A stretch of 34,810 nt of DNA. It comes from Lachnospiraceae bacterium (GTDB taxonomy: Bacteria; Bacillota; Clostridia; Lachnospirales; Lachnospiraceae). A program made the translations under genes and the position numbers. A model generated the notes under the pieces. That model did not search any database. It was not told the origin of the DNA and worked only from the letters and a program-made list of their open reading frames with translations. Below, piece by piece: positions 1 through 9,437 of this stretch (positions are counted from its first letter, which is position 1; each line of letters starts with the position of its first letter). The stretch covers positions 1-34,810 of the forward strand of contig JAQXWO010000125.1 of assembly GCA_029225485.1 (NCBI GenBank), in the 5' to 3' direction.

Positions 1-141
1 TTAATGTTTCGGTGAGGATGCTTTTTCGAGAGTGCAGTTGTAAAAACGCAGGCGTAGCGGGCTACGCTGAGGCTTTTACAACTGTGCTATCGGGAAAGCA
101 GACCAGCGAAACATAAGGTTATTTATCGCGGGTTATACTAG
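1..141. repeat. Copy 1 (truncated by window edge) of a MITE-like long-hairpin repeat
   Basis: Near-identical to the reverse complement of 13428-13592. Nested stems GTTTCG/CGAAAC, CAGTTGTAAAA/TTTTACAACTG and GCGTAG/CTACGC; right end ...TTATACTAG. Confidence 0.85.
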
Positions 142-182
142 TACTTTATTATACTCTCATTTTCATTTTTTGTGAACTGATT

Positions 183-1067
183 TTACTCCAGATACAGCAC
201 GGGATCCACCGGTTCCCCGTCTCTGGTCATTTCGAAGAACAGATTGCTTCCTTCTTTTATATAATACCTTGTCGGTTCGCTGATGTATGCCAGCACCTCT
301 CCTGCTTCCACAAGTTCTCCTTCCTGTACGGCAGCTTCTTTCAGCTGACCATAAGTCAGACGGTATCCGTTTCCTATATTTACGGTCATGGTAAGGCCTG
401 TTTCTTCATTTGTTTGAATGTTTTCCACAATCCCCCGGGCGGAAGCAACTACCTGATTTCCTGTGTCGCTTCCGATGATCAGGGCCGGATTATATTTATA
501 CTGATTCAGGGTCGGAAAATATACACTTCCATCCATGCTGTAATCGATCAGGATCGTGCCTGCCGCCGGCCAGAGAAGGGTACTTGCTTCTGTATCAAAT
601 GCCACATTGGCGGCCAGAAGATCCGACTCTGATATCACATTGGCAGAGGCAGCTTCTGCGATATCATCCCCGGGATTTTTCTCTGAACTTTCTGTAATTT
701 CGCCGGAGCCTGCACTGACATTTTCCGCATCCGTATTGTACACGTCTGCTTCTTCGCTGATCATGCTGCCGGATTCGCCTGACGCAGTTCCATCTGCTGA
801 CACGGTGATATCATTTTCCTCATCTGTCACAAATGTTTCCTCGTCCAGTTCTGACAACAGTGTATCATTTACAGCTTCCGGATCCAGCCCGTCGTTTTCC
901 CCTTCCAGATACGCCTGCTCCATCACCGTTTCCGGCTCTCCCTTTTCTTCCTGCTGTATTTTATCTACAGCAACAATGCTTCCGATCACGAGAACTCCCA
1001 TCAGACACAAGCCAAAGGTCCAGCCGCTTCTCTTATTCCAGAAATCCTTTAAAAATTTCTTCTCCAT
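183..1067 (-). CDS. Membrane-anchored M23 (LytM)-fold protein, SpoIIQ-like, probably catalytically degenerate
   Basis: N-terminal TM (FGLCLMGVLVIGSIVAV), acidic linker, C-terminal M23-like fold (WPAAGTILIDYS...GNQVVASARGIVENI...GNGYRLTYGQL...NLFFEM). Start taken at MEKKFLKDFW. Confidence 0.75.
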   Translation of the reverse strand: MEKKFLKDFWNKRSGWTFGLCLMGVLVIGSIVAVDKIQQEEKGEPETVMEQAYLEGENDGLDPEAVNDTLLSELDEETFVTDEENDITVSADGTASGESGSMISEEADVYNTDAENVSAGSGEITESSEKNPGDDIAEAASANVISESDLLAANVAFDTEASTLLWPAAGTILIDYSMDGSVYFPTLNQYKYNPALIIGSDTGNQVVASARGIVENIQTNEETGLTMTVNIGNGYRLTYGQLKEAAVQEGELVEAGEVLAYISEPTRYYIKEGSNLFFEMTRDGEPVDPVLYLE

Positions 1068-1158
1068 TTCATTCACCTCATCCTTTATTCCTCTCATTCC
1101 AGAGTGGTTTAATGATAGGATTTCCAGAAATACATAGGATATTCAGCAATTGAAAAGA

Positions 1159-1195
1159 AAAAGCTCCGGCATGCTGTCTGCCGGAGCTTTTTTAT
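1159..1195. terminator. Bidirectional intrinsic terminator
   Basis: AAAAAGCTCCGGCA tgctgtc TGCCGGAGCTTTTTT. Confidence 0.85.
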
Positions 1196-1197
1196 CA

Positions 1198-3678
1198 TTA
1201 TGCTTCAAATGTGGCCGGATCTACGGTAACTTCTACCTTGTCCAGATGCCAGATCTCGTCTACATACTGCTGGATCGTACGGTCGGAGGTAAACTTTCCG
1301 CAGCTTGCCATATTCAGCATAGCCATCTTTGCCCATCTCTCTTCATCGCGGTATGCTTCCTCTACGCGCTTCTGTGCTGCCGCATAGGACTTGAAGTCTG
1401 CCAGGATGAAGTAAGTATCTGCGCGGTCGCTGCAGTTGGTGTTCAGCAGAGAATCGTAGATCTCACGGAACATGTTCATATCGCCATGAGAATACTCTCC
1501 GTTGATCAGCTGCATCAGTACACGGCGGATATCCTGATCGTTGTTGAAGTAATCCATCGGATAGTAGCCGCCATTCTTCTCATAATTGATGACTTCATCT
1601 GCACTGAGACCGAAGATGAATGCATTTTCTGCACCTACTTCTTCCACGATCTCCACGTTTGCTCCATCCATCGTACCAAGTGTCGGAGCACCGTTGAGCA
1701 TGAACTTCATGTTGCCGGTACCGGAGGCCTCTTTACTTGCAGTAGAAATCTGCTCAGATACATCTGCTGCCGCGAAAATCCACTCTGCATTGGATACTCT
1801 GTAGTCCTCAATAAATACAACCTTCAGCTTGCCATTGATGGAACGGTCGTTGTTGATCACATCTGCCACGCTGTTGATCAGCTTGATGGTCAGCTTCGCA
1901 CGGCGGTAGCCTGCTGCTGCCTTTGCTCCGAAGATAAAGGTTCTCGGATAGAACGGCATCTCCGGATGATCCTTGATCTGATTGTACAGATACATCACAT
2001 GGAGGATGTTCAGGAGCTGACGCTTGTACTCATGCAGTCTCTTTACCTGTACATCAAAGATCGAACGCGGGTCAACGTCGATACCATTGTGCTCTTTGAT
2101 ATATTTAGCAAGACGCAGCTTGTTCTGATACTTGATGTTCATGAACTCCTGCTGTGCCTTCTTGTCATCTGCATAAACCTTCATCTTGGCGATCTGCGGA
2201 AGATCTGTGATCCACTCATCTCCGATGTGTGCAGTCACCCAGTCTGCCAGCAGCGGGTTCGCATGAAGAAGGAAACGTCTCTGGGTTATACCATTTGTCT
2301 TGTTGTTGAACTTCCACGGCATCATCTCATAGAAATCCTTCAGCTGCTCATTCTTCAGGATCTCTGTATGAAGCTGTGCTACACCGTTGACAGAATAACC
2401 GGCTGCGATAGCCAGGTGAGCCATCTTGACCTGTCCGTCGTAGATGATCGCCATCTTACGTACCTTTTCCTGGTTGCCCGGATACTTTCTCTGGATCTCT
2501 TCTACAAATCTTCTGTTGATCTCTTCTACGATCTGGTAAACACGCGGAAGCAGTCTGGAGAACAGCTCGATCGGCCATTTTTCAAGTGCCTCTGCCATGA
2601 TCGTATGGTTCGTGTAAGCACAGGTCTTTGTGGTAACCTCCCATGCCTCATCCCAATTCAGGCCTTCCTCGTCCAGAAGGATACGCATCAGCTCTGCAAC
2701 AGCCACGGTCGGATGTGTATCATTCAGCTGGAAGGTCACCTTCTCATAGAACTTGCGGATATCGGAATGTGTCTTCTTGTATTTTTCAACAGCTGCCTGT
2801 ACACTTGCGGAAATGAAGAAGTACTGCTGTTTCAGACGCAGCTCTTTACCTGCGTAATGGTTGTCATTCGGATACAGGACATCTACGATGTTCTTTGCCA
2901 GGTTCTCCTGCTCCACTGCCTTCTGGTAATCACCCTTGTCAAAGGAATCCAGCTGGAAGTCTGTGATAGCTTCTGCATCCCATACACGCAGCGTATTTAC
3001 TACATTGTTATTGTATCCAAGGATCGGCATATCATACGGGATTGCGCGTACGGACTGATAACCTTCCTGAATAAAGTGATTTCTGTGAGTCTTCTCATCA
3101 TATTCTACGCGTACATATCCGCCGAATTTGACGATCTTTGCATACTCCGGACGGCGCAGTTCGAAGGGATTGCCATCCTTCAGCCAGTTATCCGGCACCT
3201 CTACCTGATAACCATTCTCAATCTTCTGCTTGAACATACCATAACGGTAGCGGATACCACAGCCATAAGCAGAATATCCCAGAGTCGCCAGAGAATCCAG
3301 GAAACATGCTGCCAGACGACCAAGACCGCCGTTTCCAAGAGCAGCATCCGGCTCCTGATCTTCGATCACATTCAGATCAAAGCCCAGCTCCTCCAGTGCT
3401 TCCTTTACTTCCTTATATGCGGTCAGGTTGATCAGATTGTTTCCAAGGGCACGGCCCATCAGGAATTCCATGGACATGTAATATACGGTCTTCGGATCAT
3501 CGATCTCATACTGCTTCTGTGTTGCAAGCCAGTTGTCGATGATGACATCCTTGACAGCGTAGGATACTGCCTGGAACAGCTGCTGCTGATTTGCTTCTTT
3601 CAGGGTCTTGCGGTATAATGTTTTGACATTATCCTTCACACTTTCCTTGAAAACTTCTTTGTTCAGTAATTTGTTCAT
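1198..3678 (-). CDS. glgP: Glycogen/starch/maltodextrin phosphorylase
   Basis: 826 aa; GNGGLGRLAACFLDS, PLP-lysine region KEASGTGNMKFMLNGAPTLGTMDGANVEI. The antisense ORF 1150-3618 is spurious. Confidence 0.97.
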   Translation of the reverse strand: MNKLLNKEVFKESVKDNVKTLYRKTLKEANQQQLFQAVSYAVKDVIIDNWLATQKQYEIDDPKTVYYMSMEFLMGRALGNNLINLTAYKEVKEALEELGFDLNVIEDQEPDAALGNGGLGRLAACFLDSLATLGYSAYGCGIRYRYGMFKQKIENGYQVEVPDNWLKDGNPFELRRPEYAKIVKFGGYVRVEYDEKTHRNHFIQEGYQSVRAIPYDMPILGYNNNVVNTLRVWDAEAITDFQLDSFDKGDYQKAVEQENLAKNIVDVLYPNDNHYAGKELRLKQQYFFISASVQAAVEKYKKTHSDIRKFYEKVTFQLNDTHPTVAVAELMRILLDEEGLNWDEAWEVTTKTCAYTNHTIMAEALEKWPIELFSRLLPRVYQIVEEINRRFVEEIQRKYPGNQEKVRKMAIIYDGQVKMAHLAIAAGYSVNGVAQLHTEILKNEQLKDFYEMMPWKFNNKTNGITQRRFLLHANPLLADWVTAHIGDEWITDLPQIAKMKVYADDKKAQQEFMNIKYQNKLRLAKYIKEHNGIDVDPRSIFDVQVKRLHEYKRQLLNILHVMYLYNQIKDHPEMPFYPRTFIFGAKAAAGYRRAKLTIKLINSVADVINNDRSINGKLKVVFIEDYRVSNAEWIFAAADVSEQISTASKEASGTGNMKFMLNGAPTLGTMDGANVEIVEEVGAENAFIFGLSADEVINYEKNGGYYPMDYFNNDQDIRRVLMQLINGEYSHGDMNMFREIYDSLLNTNCSDRADTYFILADFKSYAAAQKRVEEAYRDEERWAKMAMLNMASCGKFTSDRTIQQYVDEIWHLDKVEVTVDPATFEA

Positions 3679-3750
3679 ACGTTCCTCCTCGCAGACGATA
3701 TAATGCGTCCCAAATTGTCACTTTTAAGTTATAAATCTATATAATAAACG

Positions 3751-3790
3751 ACATGTTTTCTTCCGGGAAATTTCCCCGGAAGAAATGTCG
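3751..3790 (-). terminator. Intrinsic terminator downstream of ileS
   Basis: CGACAT-TTCTTCCGGG...CCCGGAAGAA-ATGTCG long stem. Confidence 0.65.
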
Positions 3791-3803
3791 ATTGTTTTAT
3801 TAC

Positions 3804-6800
3804 TCAGACTTTTTCAACTGCCATGGTGACAGACTCACCGTTGATATTCCAGTCCCTGGTATATCCTGTCGTCTCACCGTACAAAACCTTCTCAGCCAGT
3901 ACTTCATCCTTCACCTGCGCTTCGTATTTCTGAAGGATCTCGATAATCTTACTGTTATCCTTTACAGATACACAGATCTTATCCATCACTTCGAATCCGG
4001 CTTCCTTACGCATATTCTGGATCTTGCTGATCAGCTCGCGGACAAAGCCTTCCTCGATCAGCTCCGGAGTCAGGTTGGTATCCAGTACCACGGAAATATC
4101 ACCGTTGTTTTCTGAGACATAACCCTCTGTCTGTACCGTCTCGATCAGAAGATCTTCTTCTGCCAGCACGACTTCGCTGCCGTTGATATCCAGCTTCAGC
4201 ACACCGCTTTCCTTCAGCTCCTTCATGGCTTTGCTGCCGTCCAGTGCCGGAAGCGCCTGACGGATGCCTCCCAGAAGCTTGCCGTATTTCGGTCCTACCG
4301 TCTTCAGCTGCGGCTTGAAGCTGTAGGAGATGAAATCGCTGACATCACTGGTAAAGGTCACCTTCTTCACATTCAGCTCGTCCCGGATGATCTCGGCAAA
4401 GTACTCCGGCAGTTCCTTCGGAGCCTTGACAAACATATTGCCGATGGGCTGACGGTTCTTGATGTTGGCGGTATTTCTGCAGGCACGTCCCATCACGACT
4501 ACCTTCAGTACCTCATCCATCTTCTGCTCCAGATCTTTGTCGATCTGTGCTTCATCCACAGTCGGGAAATCACACAGGTGAATGCTCTCCGGTGCGGACG
4601 GATCTACCTTGCAGACAATGTTGCGGTAGATATCCTCTGTCATAAACGGAATCATGGGCGCTGCTGCCTTGCAGGTATTTACCAGTGCGGTGTACAGAGT
4701 CATGTAGGCATTGATCTTGTCCTGCTCCATGCCCTTTGCCCAGAAACGCTCACGGCTTCTTCTGACATACCAGTTGCTCATATCGTCCACAAAATCCTGC
4801 AGAGCTCTCGCTGCTTCCGGGATCTTGTAATTGCCCAGACAGTCATCCACATCGCGGATCATGGAATTCATCTTGGAAAGCAGCCATTTGTCCATCACAG
4901 GCAGCTTCTCATAATCCAGTGTGTGATCCATCGGGTTGAAATTGTCAATATTGGCATACAGTACAAAGAACGCATAGGTATTCCACAGAGTACCCAGGAA
5001 CTTGCGCTGTCCCTCCTGAACGGCCTTGCCATGGAAACGGTTCGGCAGCCACGGTGCACTGTTGATATAGAAGTACCAGCGGATCGCGTCTGCGCCGTAG
5101 GTCTCCAGTGCGTCGAAAGGATCTACTGCGTTGCCTTTTGACTTACTCATCTTCTGTCCGTTCTCATCCTGTACATGGCCCAGTACGATGACATTTTCAT
5201 AGGGTGCCTTGTGGAACAGAAGGGTGGACTCTGCCAGCAGAGAATAGAACCATCCGCGGGTCTGGTCAACCGCCTCGGAAATAAACTGTGCCGGGAACTG
5301 TTTTTCAAATACTTCTTTATTTTCAAACGGATAGTGATGCTGTGCAAAAGGCATGGCTCCGGAATCAAACCAGCAGTCGATCACCTCCGGCACACGGTGC
5401 ATGGGCTTGCCGCAGTGCGGACACTTGATAGTGATCTCGTCAATGTACGGACGATGCAGTTCCACGGTCTTCGCAGCCTCATTTCCGCTCATCTCGTAAA
5501 GCTCCTGACGGCTTCCGATGGAGTGCATATGGCCGCACTCTTTACATTCCCAGATATTCAGCGGTGTACCCCAGTAACGGTTACGGGAAATACCCCAGTC
5601 CTGAACATTCTCCAGCCAGTCGCCGAAACGTCCCTTTCCGATGCTCTCCGGGATCCAGTTGACCGTATTATTATTAGCGATCAGTTCGTCCTTCACAGCT
5701 GTCATCTTGATGAACCAGGACTCTCTTGCATAGTAGATCAGCGGAGTGTCACATCTCCAGCAGTGAGGATACTCATGTTCAAACTTGGGTGCATCATAAA
5801 GCTTTCCTTCTTTTTCCAGATCTGTCAGAATCGGCTTGTCTGCCTTCTTCACAAACAGACCTGCATAAGGAGTCTCCTCCGTCAGATTACCCTTACCGTC
5901 TACAAACTGTACGAAAGGCAGATCGTAATTCCGTCCGATCCGTCCGTCATCCTCACCAAAAGCAGGCGCGATATGAACGATACCGGTACCGTCTGACATG
6001 GTAACATAACCGTCGCAGGTCACGAAGTGTGCTTTCTTGCGCTGCTTCTTCGCTGCCTCTCCTGCGCAGGCGAACAGTGGCTCGTACTCTCTGTATTCCA
6101 GGTCTTTTCCTGTATAGGACTCCAGCACTTCATATGCCTTCGTACCACTCTTCTCATCTGCCAGTCTGCCCAGTACCTTATCCAGCAGCGCCTCTGCCAT
6201 ATAATAAGTGTATCCGTCAACTGCTTTTACCTTACAGTAGGTCTCCTCCGGATTGACGCAGAGTGCCACATTGGAGGGCAGGGTCCACGGTGTGGTGGTC
6301 CATGCCAGGAAATATGCATCCTCTCCCACTGCCTTGAAACGTACGATAGCGGAGCGCTCTTTGACTGTCTTGTATCCCTGAGCAACCTCCTGAGCGGAAA
6401 GCGGGGTGCCGCAGCGCGGGCAGTAAGGAACGACCTTAAATCCCTTGTACAGCAGCTGCTTATCCCAGATCTGCTTCAGTGCCCACCATTCAGACTCGAT
6501 ATAATCATCATGATATGTGACGTAAGGGTTGTCCATGTCGGCCCAGAAGCCTACGGTGCCGGAGAAATCCTCCCACATACCTTTGTATTTCCATACACTC
6601 TCTTTACATTTATCAATAAACGGAACCAGCCCGTACTCTTCGATCTGCTCTTTTCCGTCCAGACCCAGCAGCTTCTCCACTTCCAGCTCTACCGGAAGTC
6701 CGTGAGTATCCCAGCCTGCTTTTCTCGGAACCATATTTCCCTTCATGGTCTGGTATCTCGGAATCATATCCTTGATGACACGAGTCAGTACGTGACCGAT

Positions 6801-6965
6801 ATGCGGTTTGCCATTTGCAGTGGGCGGTCCGTCGTAAAACGTATAAGTCGGACATCCTTCGCGCTGCTTCATGCTCTTCTCAAAAATCTCATTTTCTTTC
6901 CAGAACTTCTGCGTCTGTTTCTCACGTTCAACAAAGTTCATGTTGGTTGACACTTTATCGTACAT
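3804..6965 (-). CDS. ileS: Isoleucyl-tRNA synthetase, type 2 (eukaryotic-like) form
   Basis: 1053 aa; FYDGPPTANGKPHIGHVLTRVIKDMIPRYQTMKG, GWDTHGLPVELEVEK, KMSKSKGNAVDPFD. Confidence 0.97.
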   Translation of the reverse strand: MYDKVSTNMNFVEREKQTQKFWKENEIFEKSMKQREGCPTYTFYDGPPTANGKPHIGHVLTRVIKDMIPRYQTMKGNMVPRKAGWDTHGLPVELEVEKLLGLDGKEQIEEYGLVPFIDKCKESVWKYKGMWEDFSGTVGFWADMDNPYVTYHDDYIESEWWALKQIWDKQLLYKGFKVVPYCPRCGTPLSAQEVAQGYKTVKERSAIVRFKAVGEDAYFLAWTTTPWTLPSNVALCVNPEETYCKVKAVDGYTYYMAEALLDKVLGRLADEKSGTKAYEVLESYTGKDLEYREYEPLFACAGEAAKKQRKKAHFVTCDGYVTMSDGTGIVHIAPAFGEDDGRIGRNYDLPFVQFVDGKGNLTEETPYAGLFVKKADKPILTDLEKEGKLYDAPKFEHEYPHCWRCDTPLIYYARESWFIKMTAVKDELIANNNTVNWIPESIGKGRFGDWLENVQDWGISRNRYWGTPLNIWECKECGHMHSIGSRQELYEMSGNEAAKTVELHRPYIDEITIKCPHCGKPMHRVPEVIDCWFDSGAMPFAQHHYPFENKEVFEKQFPAQFISEAVDQTRGWFYSLLAESTLLFHKAPYENVIVLGHVQDENGQKMSKSKGNAVDPFDALETYGADAIRWYFYINSAPWLPNRFHGKAVQEGQRKFLGTLWNTYAFFVLYANIDNFNPMDHTLDYEKLPVMDKWLLSKMNSMIRDVDDCLGNYKIPEAARALQDFVDDMSNWYVRRSRERFWAKGMEQDKINAYMTLYTALVNTCKAAAPMIPFMTEDIYRNIVCKVDPSAPESIHLCDFPTVDEAQIDKDLEQKMDEVLKVVVMGRACRNTANIKNRQPIGNMFVKAPKELPEYFAEIIRDELNVKKVTFTSDVSDFISYSFKPQLKTVGPKYGKLLGGIRQALPALDGSKAMKELKESGVLKLDINGSEVVLAEEDLLIETVQTEGYVSENNGDISVVLDTNLTPELIEEGFVRELISKIQNMRKEAGFEVMDKICVSVKDNSKIIEILQKYEAQVKDEVLAEKVLYGETTGYTRDWNINGESVTMAVEKV

Positions 6966-7110
6966 GACTGCCTCCTTTTATTCCTGCTTTTTGTATATAC
7001 CGATTGGTAAATTAAACTTATTTTTCCTTCATGCATACATTTTTTTATTATACGCTGAACCGGATGAAATTGTCAATTTCTGAATCCGTGGAATTTATAT
7101 AAAGTTCATT

Positions 7111-7139
7111 GATTTTTTCAGCAAAATCTACTATACTAG
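7111..7139 (+). promoter_or_regulatory. Candidate sigma-A promoter for the DUF624 gene
   Basis: TTGATT - about 17 bp - TATACT. Confidence 0.5.
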
Positions 7140-7248
7140 TACTTACATTTTGTTTCCGGCATCCAACAGTCTTTAGATTTCCCGGAATTTACGGCCCCGG
7201 CTCCTTTGTCCGGACCCAGAATATATAAACAGAAAGAGAGGAATACGA

Positions 7249-8013
7249 ATGAGAGATTTTTTCAACATGGACAGTCCATTGTTCCGTACTCTCGGCAAGC
7301 TTGCCGATCTGATGATATTGAATATTGTGTTTATCCTGTTCAGTATCCCGATCGTTACGATCGGTGCTTCCATCACCGGCCTGAATTATGTTGCGCTGAA
7401 GATGGCAGAAAATGAGGAGGGCTACATAGTTAAGGGATTCTGGAAATCTTTCAAGCAGAATTTCAAACAGGCCACCTGCATCTGGCTCATTGTTCTGGCT
7501 GTCGGCATTATCCTTGTGCTGGATCTTCTGATTCTGAAAGACGCGACAGGCACGACCGCCACTGTTATGAGGATCCTGATCCTGGCAGTCATCGTAGTCT
7601 ACCTGATGATCACACTTTATGTTTTTCCGGTGCTCTGCCGTTTTTACAACACCGTAAAGGGAACTCTGAAGAATTCTCTGCTGATCTCTATCGCGAATTT
7701 TCCTTACACCATCCTGATGCTGGTAATCTCCATTGTACCGGTGATCGTGACACTGTACAACGGATACACGCTCTGGTACGGACTGCTGGTATGGATACTG
7801 GCGGGATTCTCCGGAATCACCTTTGCCAATGCCCACTTCATGAAAAAGGTTCTGGCAAAATACATGCCGAAGGATGAGACGGAAGATGAGGATCCGGATC
7901 ACTGGGAGACAGAAGATCTCGTCCCTGAAGATACTGAGGCTGCAGAAGCTCCTGCTCTTGATATGAATACAGAGGAAACAGATGATGCAAACGTATCTGA
8001 TTCTGAAGAATAA
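7249..8013 (+). CDS. DUF624 (YesL-like) membrane protein with acidic C-terminal tail
   Basis: MRDFFNMDSPLFRTLGKLADLMILNIVFILFSIPIVTIGASITGLNYVALKM is typical of DUF624; acidic tail EDEDPDHWETEDLVPED. Confidence 0.85.
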   Translation: MRDFFNMDSPLFRTLGKLADLMILNIVFILFSIPIVTIGASITGLNYVALKMAENEEGYIVKGFWKSFKQNFKQATCIWLIVLAVGIILVLDLLILKDATGTTATVMRILILAVIVVYLMITLYVFPVLCRFYNTVKGTLKNSLLISIANFPYTILMLVISIVPVIVTLYNGYTLWYGLLVWILAGFSGITFANAHFMKKVLAKYMPKDETEDEDPDHWETEDLVPEDTEAAEAPALDMNTEETDDANVSDSEE

Positions 8014-8027
8014 ATCCTGAGTTCTAA

Positions 8028-8065
8028 AAGGCCGTCCCCATAATCGGGAGACGGCCTTTTCGTTT
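8028..8065 (+). terminator. Intrinsic terminator
   Basis: AAAAGGCCGTCcccataatcgggaGACGGCCTTTTCGTTT. Confidence 0.8.
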
Positions 8066-8090
8066 ACTCTTATTCTTTTTATATTTTTCT

Positions 8091-9041
8091 TTATGACCAG
8101 ATTGCTCCATAAAACATCTTCATCTTTGCTGTCTGTTCCGGAGTCACAGCTGCAACAGCCTTTTCTATTGCTTCGTAGGTCAGCGGTCTGGATGATTTCA
8201 ACCCGGCCGGATCCAGCGTATAATTCTTAAAGGACTCTGCAAAATACTCAGAACTGCTTGAAAGTATGTATGTTTTATTGTAATCTGTATACTTTGACTT
8301 CTCCTGAGCAAATATCTGCTGGAATGCCGCGGATGTATCTACATTGCCTGCGGCAAATGCCACAAAATGGCCAAGCTCATGATATACGGTATCATCCAGC
8401 TTACGCAGCGTAATGGATTGTGTCCTTGCATCAAACAAACCCGAATACGGGACACCTGAATCAATTTTCACTTTAAAATTCAGTGAACTATACGCATCCG
8501 CTATATTTTTATTCAGCTTCGGAGCGGCCTTGGAAAGATCAATCTCCCCGTTGGGAACAGTCGATGCTGTCTTTACGGCCGTATTGCTTTTTTCTACGGT
8601 TGTCGTGGTTACGGTGGTCTTGGTGGTCGTCACCTGTGTATTGATATTGGAGCCTTTTTTGAAGCTGCTGGTCATCGAAGAAGCAACAACCGTCTTTGTC
8701 GTGATAGTCTCTGTCTTTGTCTGCTTCTTAGATGTTGTCGTTTTCTTCTTGGTAGCGCTCTTCTTGGAGTAGGTCTTCGTCGCTTTCTTTTTTAATTTAA
8801 CCTTTTTGGTTTTCTTTGTCGTTTTGGAAGTAGTCTTCACTTTGACATTGGAAAGAGGCGTTTCATCCGCATCGATCTCCACACTCTCCGGATTATCAAC
8901 AAATGTGGTGAGTTCCGGAACACTGCCGCTCTGATTGGAAGCCCACATAGCGCTGCCGAGTACAAGGGCCGCTGCAAGCATGACCGCTCCCGTCTTTGTC
9001 ACGTTCTTCTTGAATAGTTCTCTTAAGTTTTTCCCTTTCAT
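8091..9041 (-). CDS. Secreted zinc metallopeptidase, anthrax lethal factor / PPEP-like (M34/ATLF) domain, with Lys/Thr/Ser-rich linker
   Basis: Signal peptide; ~85-residue K/T/S-rich stretch; zincin motif YHELGHFVAF followed by SSSEYFAESFKNY, compared with HEFGH...EFFAEAF of lethal factor. Start MKGKNLREL with SD AGGAGG. Confidence 0.8.
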   Translation of the reverse strand: MKGKNLRELFKKNVTKTGAVMLAAALVLGSAMWASNQSGSVPELTTFVDNPESVEIDADETPLSNVKVKTTSKTTKKTKKVKLKKKATKTYSKKSATKKKTTTSKKQTKTETITTKTVVASSMTSSFKKGSNINTQVTTTKTTVTTTTVEKSNTAVKTASTVPNGEIDLSKAAPKLNKNIADAYSSLNFKVKIDSGVPYSGLFDARTQSITLRKLDDTVYHELGHFVAFAAGNVDTSAAFQQIFAQEKSKYTDYNKTYILSSSSEYFAESFKNYTLDPAGLKSSRPLTYEAIEKAVAAVTPEQTAKMKMFYGAIWS

Positions 9042-9092
9042 AGTTTGCCTCCTGAATGTAAACTCCGTCCGATACAAAATTATCCAGGAAAT

Positions 9093-9128
9093 TGAAAAAA
9101 CCGCTCGACGTATTCTGCGTCAGCGGTC
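9093..9128 (-). terminator. Riboswitch-associated intrinsic terminator
   Basis: Minus strand CCGCTGACG cagaata CGTCGAGCGGTTTTTTC. Confidence 0.8.
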
Positions 9129-9185
9129 ACCAAATCTACACATCTGCTCCAGAATATAAAAACACACATATCTGGAAACAATTAT

Positions 9186-9266
9186 GCGGCAACCGGCTGT
9201 CATAGTCTTTACGACTTTAGACCCTTGGCTTTGCGTCCCCGCTTTTCAACGGGTTTGCCTTTATAT
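9186..9266 (-). ncRNA. Cyclic di-GMP-I (GEMM-I) riboswitch
   Basis: Minus strand AAAGGCAAACCCGTTGAAAAGCGGGGACGCAAAGCCAAGGGTCTAAAGTCG...ATGACAGCCGGTTGCC; GAAA tetraloop stem and GGACGCAAAGCC core match the GEMM-I consensus. Confidence 0.94.
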
Positions 9267-9437
9267 CAGACTATCTTCTATTACATATTTATCATAGGCA
9301 TTTTCCCTTTATTTGTCAATCCTTTTCCCATATTTTTCTTTTCTTTTTTTTACAATCTGATATACTGATACTGTTCAGAGTAACGATATACTAATAAATA
9401 CGCTCAATGCATAAAGGTGATTTTCAAAGGAGTGCCT

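Noticed and set aside
1-141. Relationship between the 165-bp repeat and the 174-nt elements (shared AATGTTTCG ... GAGAGTGC in copy A)
   Set aside because: Only two short matches in one copy; the overall fold differs and copy B lacks AATGTTTCG. Could be chance.
1150-3618. 822-aa + strand ORF opposite glgP
   Set aside because: Antisense shadow of a highly conserved glycogen phosphorylase; composition is not protein-like.
7128-7142. TATACTAGTACTT match to the flank of the 165-bp repeat, as a possible decayed repeat end
   Set aside because: Better explained as a -10 promoter element (TATACT) with a suitable -35; no hairpin arms nearby.
6966-7248. Possible T-box leader upstream of ileS
   Set aside because: No T-box consensus (TGGNACCGCG-like) or specifier structure found on the minus strand.
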